A DNA stretch of 64,000 nucleotides from Algibacter sp. L3A6 (GCF_009796825.1 NZ_CP047030.1:3594501-3658500); one strand, 5' to 3'. Counted from the first letter of the stretch, positions 26,129-34,903 are shown. Notes: generated by a model from the sequence alone, not told the origin. Program-made: numbers and translations.

Positions 26129-26533
26129 TTAATTCTGATAGTTTTTAAAACTTCCGTCGGAATAAAAAATAACAATACGATCAATTGTTTTATTGCTGTC
26201 TACTTGAAGATTTAAACTATTCTGGATGCTTTCGGTTTTAGGAGGATTTGGGGTAGTTGTATTTTGAGGTGGAGTTGGCGTATTAATTTCTTGATCTGTT
26301 TTTTGTTGAGCAGGAAATTCACCCTTGCCATTCATTAACCAATACAATTCTACTTCCGGAAAAGCGGTAAGGGTTTTTAGAACAAATTCTAAACTCGGCT
26401 TATTTCTGCCGGATAATATATGTGAAATGCTAGAGCGTTGCACGCTAATTTTTTCAGCGAAAGAAGAGGCGGATTCTCCGTAATATTCCATCACTTTTTG
26501 GAGTCTTTTAATGAAAGCTTCGCTGTTTATCAT
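26129..26533 (-). CDS. XRE-family helix-turn-helix regulator
   Basis: The product has 134 residues. An N-terminal HTH_3 domain (about 8-65) contains SASSFAEKISVQRSSISHIL and the recognition end SGRNKPSLEF, then a proline/threonine-rich linker (about 80-105) and a short C-terminal segment ending YSDGSFKNYQN. There is no peptidase or integrase beside it, so it is not obviously phage-derived. It is divergent from the M14 carboxypeptidase-like gene, and the region between them carries repeated TGTTTACA boxes that could be its operators (inference). Confidence 0.88.
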   Translation of the reverse strand: MINSEAFIKRLQKVMEYYGESASSFAEKISVQRSSISHILSGRNKPSLEFVLKTLTAFPEVELYWLMNGKGEFPAQQKTDQEINTPTPPQNTTTPNPPKTESIQNSLNLQVDSNKTIDRIVIFYSDGSFKNYQN

Positions 26534-26564
26534 TGTAAATTTGGGTTTCTTATATTTGGTGTTA

Positions 26565-26572
26565 CAAATGTA
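26565..26572 (-). promoter_or_regulatory. -7 element of the XRE regulator gene, inside an imperfect palindrome
   Basis: On the minus strand the sequence reads TACATTTG, identical to the -7 element of the divergent M14 gene. It is centred in TTACAAATGTAA (26562-26573), a near-palindrome, and lies 31 bp from the regulator start. An overlapping operator would allow autoregulation. Confidence 0.5.
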
Positions 26573-26737
26573 ATAATTATATGTTAATTGGTAACATTAA
26601 ATGTGTTAAAACTATAGATTATGTATAAGTTTAACTTTAATACGATGTACTTAAAAATCTGAAAAAGAGTGATTTATATTGTTTTTAACGAGTAAGTTGT
26701 TTTTTGTCAATAATCTAGCTGATGAATTGTATACTTA

Positions 26738-26794
26738 TGTAAACAAATGTATTGATTTTTAGTGTTTACAATTGTAAATTAGTAATTGTTTACA
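26738..26794. promoter_or_regulatory. Three phased TGTTTACA/TGTAAACA boxes upstream of the M14 gene
   Basis: TGTAAACA occurs at 26738-26745 and its reverse complement TGTTTACA at 26763-26770 and 26787-26794, that is at steps of 25 and 24 bp. The middle box extends into a perfect 14-bp palindrome TTTACAATTGTAAA (26765-26778). The last box overlaps the -7 element. The array looks like a multi-site operator for the neighbouring XRE regulator. Confidence 0.5.
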
Positions 26795-26798
26795 TTTG
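26791..26798 (+). promoter_or_regulatory. Promoter of the M14 carboxypeptidase-like gene
   Basis: TACATTTG matches TAnnTTTG and lies 17 bp before the start at 26816. A TTG at 26772-26774, 16 bp upstream, fits a -33 element. Confidence 0.6.
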
Positions 26799-26815
26799 TA
26801 TCATAAATAAAACAC

Positions 26816-27973
26816 ATGAAATTAGAAGTTATAAAATCCTTGTTTTTAAAACACAAAGAATCGCGTTTATCACATCGCTATATCACCAACAATCATATTA
26901 AACCACTTTTAGAAAACCTAAAAAAAGAGATCGCTATTGAGGTGATTGGAACCTCTGTTTTGGATGAATCGATTTATGGACTAAAAATTGGTAAAGGTGA
27001 AAAACGCATCTTAATGTGGTCACAAATGCACGGAAACGAATCGACAACCACCAAGGCTATTTTCGATTTATTAAACAGCTTATTGGATAAGGATTCTAAC
27101 TTAAACCACATTTTAGAACACTGTACCTTATATATAATACCGATTTTAAATCCCGACGGTGCTAACGCCTATACACGTATAAATGCCAATCAGGTCGATT
27201 TAAATAGAGACGCACAAAATCTTACACAACCAGAAAGTAAAGTATTGCGAGATGTGTTTACTAAGTTTAAACCACATTTTTGCTATAATTTGCACGGGCA
27301 GCGTACTATTTTTAGTGCCGGAAACATTAATAAACTGGCAAGTGTATCGTTTTTAGCGCCTGCACAAGATCAAGCTTGTACGGTAACGCCTAATAGAAAA
27401 CGTGCTATGGAAGTAATTGCTGTAATGGACAAGGCTTTACAAGCTATAATACCAAATGGAGTAGGTGTGTATGATGATGCTTTTAACTTAAACTGTGTTG
27501 GTGATACGTTTCAATGTGAAAACGTGCCAACTATTTTGTTTGAAGCGGGACATTATAAAAATGATTACGGTCGTGAGGTGACTCGTGAGTTGATTTACAC
27601 TTCTTACTTAGCGTCTTTAGATTACATCGCTAAAAACGATGTTACTGGCGATAAACACGAGGCTTATTTTAATATTCCGGAGAACGGAAAGTGTTTTTAT
27701 GATTTTATTATAAGAAATGTAAAAGCCGAAAACGCTTCCGAAGAAAAAAGTATAGATATTGGTATTCTGTATCAAGAGAAATTAGTTGATAACCGAATTG
27801 AATTTTTACCAAAAGTTGATAAAATTGAAAACTTAAACAACTTTTACGGGCATAAAGAATTTGATGCTAAAGGTTTAGCTGTGTTAGATGGGGCAGGAAT
27901 TGATATACAAGTTGGTTACGAAAACGTTTTCGTAATAATTAATAACCAAAAAATATCATTATTAATGAAATAA
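26816..27973 (+). CDS. M14-family zinc carboxypeptidase-like protein
   Basis: The product has 385 residues, with no signal peptide. The zinc ligands are H72 and E75 in MHGNESTTT and H160 in YNLHGQRT. The substrate-binding segment is NPDGANAYTRINANQVDLNR, and the catalytic glutamate is probably E243 in TILFEAGHYKNDYG. The fold is that of M14 carboxypeptidases, including the cytoplasmic amidase and succinylglutamate desuccinylase-like groups. The lack of a leader points to a cytoplasmic substrate such as a small peptide or muropeptide. It is divergent from an XRE regulator and followed by an Lrp-type regulator 70 bp downstream. Confidence 0.87.
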   Translation: MKLEVIKSLFLKHKESRLSHRYITNNHIKPLLENLKKEIAIEVIGTSVLDESIYGLKIGKGEKRILMWSQMHGNESTTTKAIFDLLNSLLDKDSNLNHILEHCTLYIIPILNPDGANAYTRINANQVDLNRDAQNLTQPESKVLRDVFTKFKPHFCYNLHGQRTIFSAGNINKLASVSFLAPAQDQACTVTPNRKRAMEVIAVMDKALQAIIPNGVGVYDDAFNLNCVGDTFQCENVPTILFEAGHYKNDYGREVTRELIYTSYLASLDYIAKNDVTGDKHEAYFNIPENGKCFYDFIIRNVKAENASEEKSIDIGILYQEKLVDNRIEFLPKVDKIENLNNFYGHKEFDAKGLAVLDGAGIDIQVGYENVFVIINNQKISLLMK

Positions 27974-28043
27974 AGCGCAGTTAAAGTGTGTAATTATTAA
28001 CAAAAATGTATTATTTTCGCTTTTTATTTAAGAATAGTTAATT

Positions 28044-28523
28044 ATGGGGAAAATAAAGTTAGACGAGATTGATCACCAAATTCTTGATATGTTAATCGAT
28101 AACACAAGAATTCCGTTTACAGACATTGCAAAGAAATTATTAATATCTGCAGGTACTGTTCATGTACGTGTTAAAAAAATGGAGGAAGCAGGAATTATTC
28201 GTGGTTCGTCTTTAACATTAGATTATAAAAAATTAGGTTATTCGTTTATTGCTTATGTTGGCGTTTATTTAAACAACACCTCGCAAACTAAATTCGTTTT
28301 AGAACGTATAAACGAGATCGCTTATGTTACTGTAGCGCATATTACTACTGGGAAATTTAATATTTTCTGTAAAATTAGAGCTAGAAGTACAGAGCATGCG
28401 AAAGAAGTTATTTTTATGCTAGATGATATTGAAGGTGTTTATAGAACAGAAACAATGATATCATTAGAAGAAAGTATTAATGATAAAAAACGACTGATGC
28501 ATTCTATTTTCAGTGATATGTAG
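28044..28523 (+). CDS. Lrp/AsnC-family transcriptional regulator
   Basis: The product has 159 residues: winged helix-turn-helix (about 5-60; TDIAKKLLISAGTVHVRVKK) and RAM domain (about 65-150), with the family pattern VTVAHITTGKFNIFCKIRAR in the core. It is only distantly similar to the other Lrp protein in this window. It follows the M14 gene and precedes a strong terminator. Targets are unknown. Confidence 0.92.
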   Translation: MGKIKLDEIDHQILDMLIDNTRIPFTDIAKKLLISAGTVHVRVKKMEEAGIIRGSSLTLDYKKLGYSFIAYVGVYLNNTSQTKFVLERINEIAYVTVAHITTGKFNIFCKIRARSTEHAKEVIFMLDDIEGVYRTETMISLEESINDKKRLMHSIFSDM

Positions 28524-28549
28524 GTAACGCATTAAAAAAGATAAATGTT

Positions 28550-28583
28550 AGCCCTTTCTATTTAAATAGAAAGGGCTTTTTTT
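28550..28583 (+). terminator. Intrinsic terminator after the Lrp gene
   Basis: A perfect 28-bp palindrome (28550-28577) with arms AGCCCTTTCTATTT and AAATAGAAAGGGCT is followed by a T-run. It separates the housekeeping part from the polysaccharide region. Confidence 0.93.
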
Positions 28584-28705
28584 ATGGAAATGGTTTCTTA
28601 TAGCTGATAATAGGTATTTTGTAGAAATATTTTTTGTTTATAATTTTTATGTAGGATATTTACTTTGCTCCTGGTAATACAGAGTAAGCTAACCAAAACC
28701 AACCC

Positions 28706-30154
28706 ATGTTATTTAATTCATTTGAATTTTTTGTATTCCTTATTGTTGTCTATTTTCTATACTGGTTTGTCCTTAAGAAAAGCCTAAAAGGGCAAAATAT
28801 ACTCTTGCTTGTTGCTAGTTATTTTTTCTACGGAATCTGGGATTGGCGTTTTCTCTCATTAATTCTGTTAAGTACTATTGTCGATTATATTATTGGTCAT
28901 AAAATACATGATACCGATGATGATATGTGCAGAAAACGCTGGCTCTGGTGCAGTGTTATTTTTAATATTGGCTTATTAGGGTTCTTTAAATATTATAATT
29001 TCTTTATCGATTCTTGGGTAGATTTAGCTTCTACGTTGGGTTACACTATGAAAAGTACTTGGACGTTGAAAGTGATTCTTCCGGTAGGGATTTCGTTTTA
29101 TACGTTTCAAACTATGTCGTATTCTTTTGATATTTATTATAGAAAACTTAAGCCAACCAAGAGCTTTTTATCTTTTGCGGCATTCGTGAGTTTCTTTCCG
29201 CAGTTGGTAGCGGGGCCAATAGAGCGTGCTTCAAACTTATTATCGCAAATTTCAAATAAGCGCCATTTTAGCTATGCGCAATCTGTTTCTGGTTTAAAAT
29301 TAATTCTTTGGGGATTGGTTAAAAAAGTAGTGATTGCAGATGCTTTGGGTCCAATTGTGGATGATATTTTTTCAAACTATGGTTCTTACCCAAGTTCTAC
29401 CTTATTAATAGGTGCGATATTCTTTGGTTTCCAAATTTATGGCGATTTCAGTGGATATTCTGATATTGCTATCGGTACAGCCAAACTGTTTGGTATAGAG
29501 CTTATGTCTAACTTTAAATTCCCTTATTTCTCAAGGAATATTGCTGAGTTTTGGCGTCGTTGGCATATTTCATTATCATCTTGGTTTCAGGCTTATATTT
29601 ACGTGCCACTGGGTGGATCTCGAGAAGGGAAATTAAAAACCATTAGAAATGTATTTATTATTTTTCTGGTAAGTGGAATTTGGCATGGTGCGAATTGGAC
29701 CTTTGTTCTATGGGGGTTAGTGCATGCTTTAATATTTATTCCTGTTTTACTTTTAGGGAATAATACCAAGTATAAAAACACAGTGATAGCTCAAGATAGT
29801 CTGTTACCATCTGTAAAAGAGCTCTTGAGTATTTTTGGTGTCTTTTTTATTGTAACCATGGCTTGGATATTTTTTAGATCGGAATCTATTGGTGATGCTT
29901 TTAGTTTTATAGGTGGATTAACAGAATTTTCTTCAGCGCCATATTTTCATCCAAATGGTTACAGAATGGTAGATTACTACATTCTGGTTGTGTTGTTTTT
30001 ATGTTATGAATTTATTATTAGAAAAGATGAGCGTGCACCGTTCAATTTTAAAAACAGATATGTTCGGTTTTTGGTTTACGCGATTATGGTTTTCGTGATG
30101 ATGTTGTTTTATGATAGTGGTATAGACCGTTCATTTATATATTTCCAATTTTAA
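28706..30154 (+). CDS. MBOAT-family membrane O-acyltransferase (AlgI/DltB-like)
   Basis: The 482-residue polytopic inner-membrane protein should pass acetyl groups across the membrane for O-acetylation of a polysaccharide. It has the family signature around the histidine, SGIWHGANWTFVLWG at about residue 325, and the conserved FWRRWHISLSSWFQAYIYVP segment upstream. It pairs with the following SGNH-type gene (5-bp gap), just as AlgI pairs with AlgJ/AlgX. Its place at the edge of the polysaccharide locus suggests it modifies that polymer. Confidence 0.93.
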   Translation: MLFNSFEFFVFLIVVYFLYWFVLKKSLKGQNILLLVASYFFYGIWDWRFLSLILLSTIVDYIIGHKIHDTDDDMCRKRWLWCSVIFNIGLLGFFKYYNFFIDSWVDLASTLGYTMKSTWTLKVILPVGISFYTFQTMSYSFDIYYRKLKPTKSFLSFAAFVSFFPQLVAGPIERASNLLSQISNKRHFSYAQSVSGLKLILWGLVKKVVIADALGPIVDDIFSNYGSYPSSTLLIGAIFFGFQIYGDFSGYSDIAIGTAKLFGIELMSNFKFPYFSRNIAEFWRRWHISLSSWFQAYIYVPLGGSREGKLKTIRNVFIIFLVSGIWHGANWTFVLWGLVHALIFIPVLLLGNNTKYKNTVIAQDSLLPSVKELLSIFGVFFIVTMAWIFFRSESIGDAFSFIGGLTEFSSAPYFHPNGYRMVDYYILVVLFLCYEFIIRKDERAPFNFKNRYVRFLVYAIMVFVMMLFYDSGIDRSFIYFQF

Positions 30155-30159
30155 TACTT

Positions 30160-31125
30160 ATGAAAAAACTAATATTTAAATCCGGACTCTATTTCATACT
30201 TATTCTAGTGGCGCTAGAACTTTTTGTTCGTGTGTTGCACTTAGCAAAAGATAGTCCTTCACGTTATATCGATGAGTTTAATGTTGAAAAATGGGAGCCC
30301 AATCAAGGTGGTTATTCGGTTACAGGGAATAGAAGAATGAATTTTGCTGAATACCATATTAATAACTCGGGTTATAATTCATATCGAGAATTTAATCCTA
30401 CTTTAGATAAAACTGAAATTGCTTTAGTTGGTGATTCGTTTATTCAAGGCTTTCATCAAGATTATTACGATTCTGTTGGTAAAAAAATTGAAAACCAGTT
30501 GGATGGTGTTGAAGTTTACGAGTATGGCTACGCTGGCTACGATTTTGCAGATCAACTTCATTTAATGCATCAGTATAAAGATGCGTTTGATAAAATTGAT
30601 TACGTGGTTTTGGGTATTCGTTTTCGTGACGATTTGTTTCGTAATGAATATAAAGTTATTTACGACCGTATGCGTTTAGAATCTTCTATGTATAAAAATG
30701 CTAGAAAAATAAAGCTTTTGGTGTATGCACAAGGTATCGGGATTTTAGATCCGGTTAAAAAATTTCCAGGAAAACTGATTTCTTTTTTCAAGAATAGCTC
30801 TAAAGTAGTTGCTGAACCTAAACAAGAAACGGCGCAAGATATAGAAGAGAAGCAGGCTAAGTATATAAATAATTTCGAGTCGCTGGTTGAGAAATACGGT
30901 TATGATAAATCTAAATATGTTTTGCTTTTGGATAAGAGTGAAACACCGCAGGTTTTCTTAACTTATCTAAGGCATCATGGTTTTAAATATATAGATTATG
31001 GTGAGTCTTTAAATAACTCAAAAACACCACCGACATTAGTTTATGATCAACATTGGAATAATCATGGTCGAAATCTAATTGCTGAATGTGTTGTTAATGC
31101 GTTTAAAAGCTTTATGGCCGATTAA
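30160..31125 (+). CDS. SGNH/AlgX-like O-acetyltransferase partner
   Basis: The product has 321 residues. An N-terminal hydrophobic anchor (about 5-24) positions the domain in the periplasm. The nucleophile serine S93 lies in VGDSFIQG (GDS motif), and the acid/base pair D296-x-H298 lies in YDQHWNNHG, the same D-x-H arrangement as AlgJ/AlgX. It would take the acyl group delivered by the MBOAT protein encoded 5 bp upstream and place it on the sugar. Acetate as the acyl group is assumed, not shown. Confidence 0.85.
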   Translation: MKKLIFKSGLYFILILVALELFVRVLHLAKDSPSRYIDEFNVEKWEPNQGGYSVTGNRRMNFAEYHINNSGYNSYREFNPTLDKTEIALVGDSFIQGFHQDYYDSVGKKIENQLDGVEVYEYGYAGYDFADQLHLMHQYKDAFDKIDYVVLGIRFRDDLFRNEYKVIYDRMRLESSMYKNARKIKLLVYAQGIGILDPVKKFPGKLISFFKNSSKVVAEPKQETAQDIEEKQAKYINNFESLVEKYGYDKSKYVLLLDKSETPQVFLTYLRHHGFKYIDYGESLNNSKTPPTLVYDQHWNNHGRNLIAECVVNAFKSFMAD

Positions 31126-31447
31126 TTGTAGTATAAAATTTCATAACAAACAAGTTAACCCTGTTAAAAGTATTTTAAAGAATAATTTTGATACGTTTTT
31201 TATTATTGCCCTATATTTACCACATATTAAAAAAATAGACGGCGTTTTAAGGTAGATACCTGTACTTAAAACGGTTTTAAATTGGGATTAATAAATTAAA
31301 AAAAGCGTTAAATTAAAAAAGTCTAAACTTGGGTTTTCCTCGTATATACTTGGGGTCTCGTGTGGAGGCACGTTGCTTATTTATCTTACCGATATAAGTA
31401 GCAAATTTAATTTATTACAAACAAATCATATACAGGTATATTTTATT
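31126..31447. promoter_or_regulatory. Intergenic leader with inverted and direct repeats before the ATP-grasp unit
   Basis: These 322 bp hold a 9-bp inverted repeat CGTTTTAAG (31243-31251) / CTTAAAACG (31265-31273) around 13 nt, and a direct repeat ACTTGGG at 31327-31333 and 31348-31354, one period of 21 bp apart. The rest is AT-rich and non-coding. The hairpin could end the acetylation operon, or the repeats could be regulator sites for the genes downstream. No clear TAnnTTTG element was found. Confidence 0.4.
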
Positions 31448-32419
31448 ATGAATATATTAATTACATCAGCAGGAAGACGTGTTTCATTAGTTGAAGCGTT
31501 TCAAAAAGAATTAACCGCTGTATTTCCGCAAGGAAAAGTGATGACAACCGATTTTAACATTAAACTATCTGCGGCATGTCAAGTATCAGATCAATCTTTT
31601 CAAATGCCATTAGTCAGTGATGCTGGTTATTTCGATCGCCTACTTAAGGTTTGTTTAGATAATGATATAAAATTAGTCATTCCTACTATTGATACCGAAT
31701 TACTTTTATTAGCTAAAAAGAAAAAACAATTTTCAGATCACGGAATTAAAGTGATTGTAGCTTCGGAAGCGTTTGTTCAAATGTGTCGAGATAAACGTGA
31801 AATTCACGTGTTTTTTGAAGATCATAATGTACAAATAGCGCAAGAGTATTCTAAATACGATTATAAGTTACCTATTTTTATTAAGCCTAAAAATGGAAGT
31901 AGGAGTATAGATACATATACGATTACCAAGCATGAACAATTAACAAAGTATCATTTTAAAAATGATGATTTAATGTTTTTAAAATATTTAGATCATAATG
32001 AGTTTGATGAATATACTTGTGATTTGTATTATGATAAAACCCATAACTTAAAATGTATTGTTCCTAGAAAACGTATTGAAGTAAGAGATGGTGAAGTTAA
32101 TAAGTGTGTTGCCGAAAAAGGTGCTTTGGTAGATTACATAAAAGAAAGATTAAGTTTTATTGATGGTGCTATTGGTTGTTTAACAGCTCAGTTCTTCAAG
32201 CATAAAGAAACTAATGAAATCTTTGGTATAGAAATAAATGCACGTTTTGGAGGCGGATACCCATTATCTTATTTTGTAGGTGCTAATTATCCAAAATGGT
32301 TAATACAAGAGTATTTACAAGACGAAGATATCACTATCGAATATTTTGCCGATTGGGAAGAGAATTTATTAATGCTGCGCTACGATAAAGAAGTTTTGGT
32401 ACATGACTACAAAGAATAA
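31448..32419 (+). CDS. ATP-grasp ligase (PylC/CarB-like)
   Basis: The product is 323 residues from ATG 31448. A longer reading from a TTG at 31373 is rejected because the conserved N-terminus is MNILITSAGRRVSLVEAF. ATP-grasp features are the lysine-bearing strand LPIFIKPKNGSRS, the conserved glutamate/asparagine motif EIFGIEINARFGGGYPLS, and a pre-ATP-grasp Rossmann-like domain. Such enzymes join a carboxyl group to an amine or other nucleophile through an acyl phosphate. It overlaps the next gene by 17 bp and heads a three-gene unit with HAD and FemAB/GNAT genes, suggesting synthesis of an amino-acid-type decoration (inference). Confidence 0.85.
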   Translation: MNILITSAGRRVSLVEAFQKELTAVFPQGKVMTTDFNIKLSAACQVSDQSFQMPLVSDAGYFDRLLKVCLDNDIKLVIPTIDTELLLLAKKKKQFSDHGIKVIVASEAFVQMCRDKREIHVFFEDHNVQIAQEYSKYDYKLPIFIKPKNGSRSIDTYTITKHEQLTKYHFKNDDLMFLKYLDHNEFDEYTCDLYYDKTHNLKCIVPRKRIEVRDGEVNKCVAEKGALVDYIKERLSFIDGAIGCLTAQFFKHKETNEIFGIEINARFGGGYPLSYFVGANYPKWLIQEYLQDEDITIEYFADWEENLLMLRYDKEVLVHDYKE

Positions 32420-33107
32420 AATAGTATTTGTATTTGATTTAGACGATACACTTTACAAAGAAATTGATTTTTTAAAATCTGCTTACAGAGAAATATCACA
32501 ATACATTTCTGATAAAAGTGATTTTGAGGCTAAAGCTATTTATGATAAAATGATTACATCTTATTATAATGGTGCTAATCCATTTCAAACAGTTTTAGAC
32601 TTTGTTCAATCTGAAGAAATTACAATATCTGCATTACTTGATATTTATAGAAACCACGAACCAAATATTATTTTAACAGAATCTCATCAAGATATTTTAA
32701 CTTATTTAAAAACGAATGTTTATAAAATAGGTTTAATTACAGATGGCAGGAGTATTCAGCAAAGAAGTAAATTGAAAGCCTTAGGTTTAACTGAGTATTT
32801 TGATGATATTATTATTTCTGAAGAGTTTGGTTCAGAAAAACCAAATGTTAAAAATTTTAACTTTTATTTAGATAAATACGGCGAAAATTATAAGTACATT
32901 TATATTGGTGATAATACCAAAAAAGATTTCATTGCTCCCAATGCTTTAAACTGGATAAGTATCTGTTTAAGAGATAGTGGCGAAAATATACATAAACAAA
33001 CATTCGATTTAGAAAAAAAATTAAAACCCTTATTTGTTATTAATAGCTTAAAACAAATTCCAGAAATTTTAAAAAAATTGAATAACTTTAATGAACTTAG
33101 TTTATAG
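32403..33107 (+). CDS. HAD-family hydrolase
   Basis: The product has 234 residues. Motif I is VFDLDDTLYK with D12 and D14, motif II is LITDGRS, a conserved lysine lies in GSEKPNVKNF, and motif IV is YIGDNTKKDF. It resembles phosphoglycolate-phosphatase-like HADs with a helical cap. It overlaps both neighbours by 17 bp, so translation is probably coupled. Its substrate may be a phosphorylated intermediate of the same pathway (inference). Confidence 0.88.
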   Translation: MTTKNKIVFVFDLDDTLYKEIDFLKSAYREISQYISDKSDFEAKAIYDKMITSYYNGANPFQTVLDFVQSEEITISALLDIYRNHEPNIILTESHQDILTYLKTNVYKIGLITDGRSIQQRSKLKALGLTEYFDDIIISEEFGSEKPNVKNFNFYLDKYGENYKYIYIGDNTKKDFIAPNALNWISICLRDSGENIHKQTFDLEKKLKPLFVINSLKQIPEILKKLNNFNELSL

Positions 33108-34167
33108 GAAAATACAAAACAAGGAAGATTTAAGCGAATACCTGTCTAAGGTAAATTTATTTAAAGAAATATATCCGTTTTATAAAATTATAGTTGGAAA
33201 TATATATGAGTTAAATGACAACCAACTGGGGTATTTTACATTAGAAGAAAATGGAAGCATTTTAATTCTAATGCCTTTTAGATTACGAGAAATAGAGCAT
33301 AAAGTTGAAGGAGAAACATATTATGATGTGATATCCCCTTACGGCTATAGTGGTCCTTTATATAATATAAATACATCCCGAGCTTATTTATTAGATTTTT
33401 GGAACCAAGTTGATCTTTGGTACCAGGAACATCATGTGGTTTGTGAATTTATACGCTTTAGTTTAAACAATAATTACCAATTCTATTCTGGTAAATTAGT
33501 GCCAACACTATCCAATGTGAAAGGCTATATTATGGCTGATGAAAAAGCACAATGGGATGCTTTTAAGCCTAAAGTCAGAAATAATTATAGAAAGGCGGTT
33601 TCCAATGGTTTGCGTTTTGAAATTACTCAAGATAGTGCAAATTTAGAAGCCATAGAATGCTTTCATAATGTTTATATTGAAACCATGACCCGTATTGGTG
33701 CCGCTTCAGAGTACTTTTATTCTTTAGAATATTTTAAAAATATCGTTCAACGAAATAAAAATAATTTTGCCTTAGCTTTTGTTTATAAAGATGATATTGC
33801 GATTTCTGTTGAGCTTATCTTGATTTTGAGAACTACCATGTATTCTTATCTTGGAGGTACATTAGCAGACTATTTTAATTACCGACCAAACGATTTCTTG
33901 AAAATAGAGGTCATGAATTGGGCGCGTAAAATAGGGCATGAGTATTATGTTTTAGGAGGAGGAAGAAAAGATGATGATAACTTGTATCATTACAAAAAAA
34001 CATTTTTCCCTAATGATGACGATGTGCTTTTTTATACTGGACGAAAGGTGGTAAACACAAAAGTTTATAAGGAACTAGATCATATAGTGAATGGACCAAA
34101 AGAAGCTAATGCGCCGAAGTCTAAAATTTCTAGTAAAACGTATTTCCCTATTTATAGACGGGCATAA
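33091..34167 (+). CDS. FemAB/GNAT-fold acyl- or aminoacyltransferase-like protein
   Basis: The product has 358 residues organised as two GNAT-like halves. The second half has the motif FKPKVRNNYRKAVSNGLRFE followed by FALAFVYKDDIAISVELILI, YSYLGGTLADYF and YHYKKTFFPNDDDV, a pattern seen in FemAB and BioF2-like acetyltransferase families. Such enzymes add amino acids from aminoacyl-tRNA, or acyl groups, to cell-surface polymers. It overlaps the HAD gene by 17 bp and ends 28 bp from the convergent minus-strand block, with no terminator visible. Confidence 0.8.
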   Translation: MNLVYRKIQNKEDLSEYLSKVNLFKEIYPFYKIIVGNIYELNDNQLGYFTLEENGSILILMPFRLREIEHKVEGETYYDVISPYGYSGPLYNINTSRAYLLDFWNQVDLWYQEHHVVCEFIRFSLNNNYQFYSGKLVPTLSNVKGYIMADEKAQWDAFKPKVRNNYRKAVSNGLRFEITQDSANLEAIECFHNVYIETMTRIGAASEYFYSLEYFKNIVQRNKNNFALAFVYKDDIAISVELILILRTTMYSYLGGTLADYFNYRPNDFLKIEVMNWARKIGHEYYVLGGGRKDDDNLYHYKKTFFPNDDDVLFYTGRKVVNTKVYKELDHIVNGPKEANAPKSKISSKTYFPIYRRA

Positions 34168-34195
34168 GAAATCAAATTGAAAAACGAAGTTTATT

Positions 34196-34903
34196 CTAAG
34201 ATGAAAGGTCTTTCTTTTTATTAAGATACCCTTCATTTTCTTGTCTGTCTCTTATTTCTAGAGCAGGATTTCCATATGCAATTTTGAAGCTGCTAATATC
34301 TTTTATAACAGTAGATCCGGCTCCTACATGGGTATGAGCACCAATAGTAATACCACCAATTACGCATGAACCAATCCCTATAGAACTGCAAGTTTGAAGA
34401 TTTACATGTCCTGCTACATTAACACCAGGCGCTAAACTAGAAAAAGGTTTCATAATGCAGTCATGACCTAAAGAAGACGACGTATTTAAAATACAAAACG
34501 CACCAATAGACGCATTGGCATTGGCTATAGATCCTGGCATTATTGAAACGCCTTCAGCAATAGTAACATCTTTACCAATAATAGCATTGGGGTGAATAGC
34601 CGAAATATATTTAAAATTTACTTGTAATGCTTCAATTTTTAAATGCATTTGGCGGCGATCAAAATTATCACCAATAGCAATAATACCTCCTATAACTTGG
34701 TTTGTTTTAATTAAATCAGGTAAGTTATCTTCTGTCCCTAAAACTTCATAATTAAAGAGTTTGGATCCTATAGGCTTAAAAGAATCGATTAAGCCAAAAA
34801 TGGTGTATTCATTTTGTCTTTCTATAATATCGATAATGACACTGGCATGGCCAGAAGCACCTATAATAACGATGTTGGGTTTTTCGGTAGGATGTAATTG
34901 CAT
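34196..34903 (-). CDS. PglD/NeuD-type sugar O/N-acetyltransferase
   Basis: The product has 235 residues. The N-terminal sugar-nucleotide-binding domain has VIIGASGHASVIIDI, and the rest is a left-handed beta-helix of hexapeptide repeats (AHPNAIIGKDVTIAEGVSI and later turns) ending AHTHVGAGSTVIKDI. The histidine in LGHDC is the expected catalytic base. PglD acetylates UDP-4-amino sugar in bacillosamine synthesis. It is the last gene of a leftward block and lies next to the PglC-like transferases. The aminotransferase and dehydratase of the same pathway are 22 kb away (56924 and 58051). Confidence 0.85.
   Translation of the reverse strand: MQLHPTEKPNIVIIGASGHASVIIDIIERQNEYTIFGLIDSFKPIGSKLFNYEVLGTEDNLPDLIKTNQVIGGIIAIGDNFDRRQMHLKIEALQVNFKYISAIHPNAIIGKDVTIAEGVSIMPGSIANANASIGAFCILNTSSSLGHDCIMKPFSSLAPGVNVAGHVNLQTCSSIGIGSCVIGGITIGAHTHVGAGSTVIKDISSFKIAYGNPALEIRDRQENEGYLNKKKDLSS

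Noticed and set aside
26129..26533. XRE regulator as a prophage repressor
   Set aside because: No integrase, structural, lysis or recombination genes are nearby, and the partner gene is an M14 enzyme.
31373..31447. Extension of the ATP-grasp protein to TTG 31373
   Set aside because: The extra 25 residues are unlike the family. The conserved start MNILITSAG is at ATG 31448.
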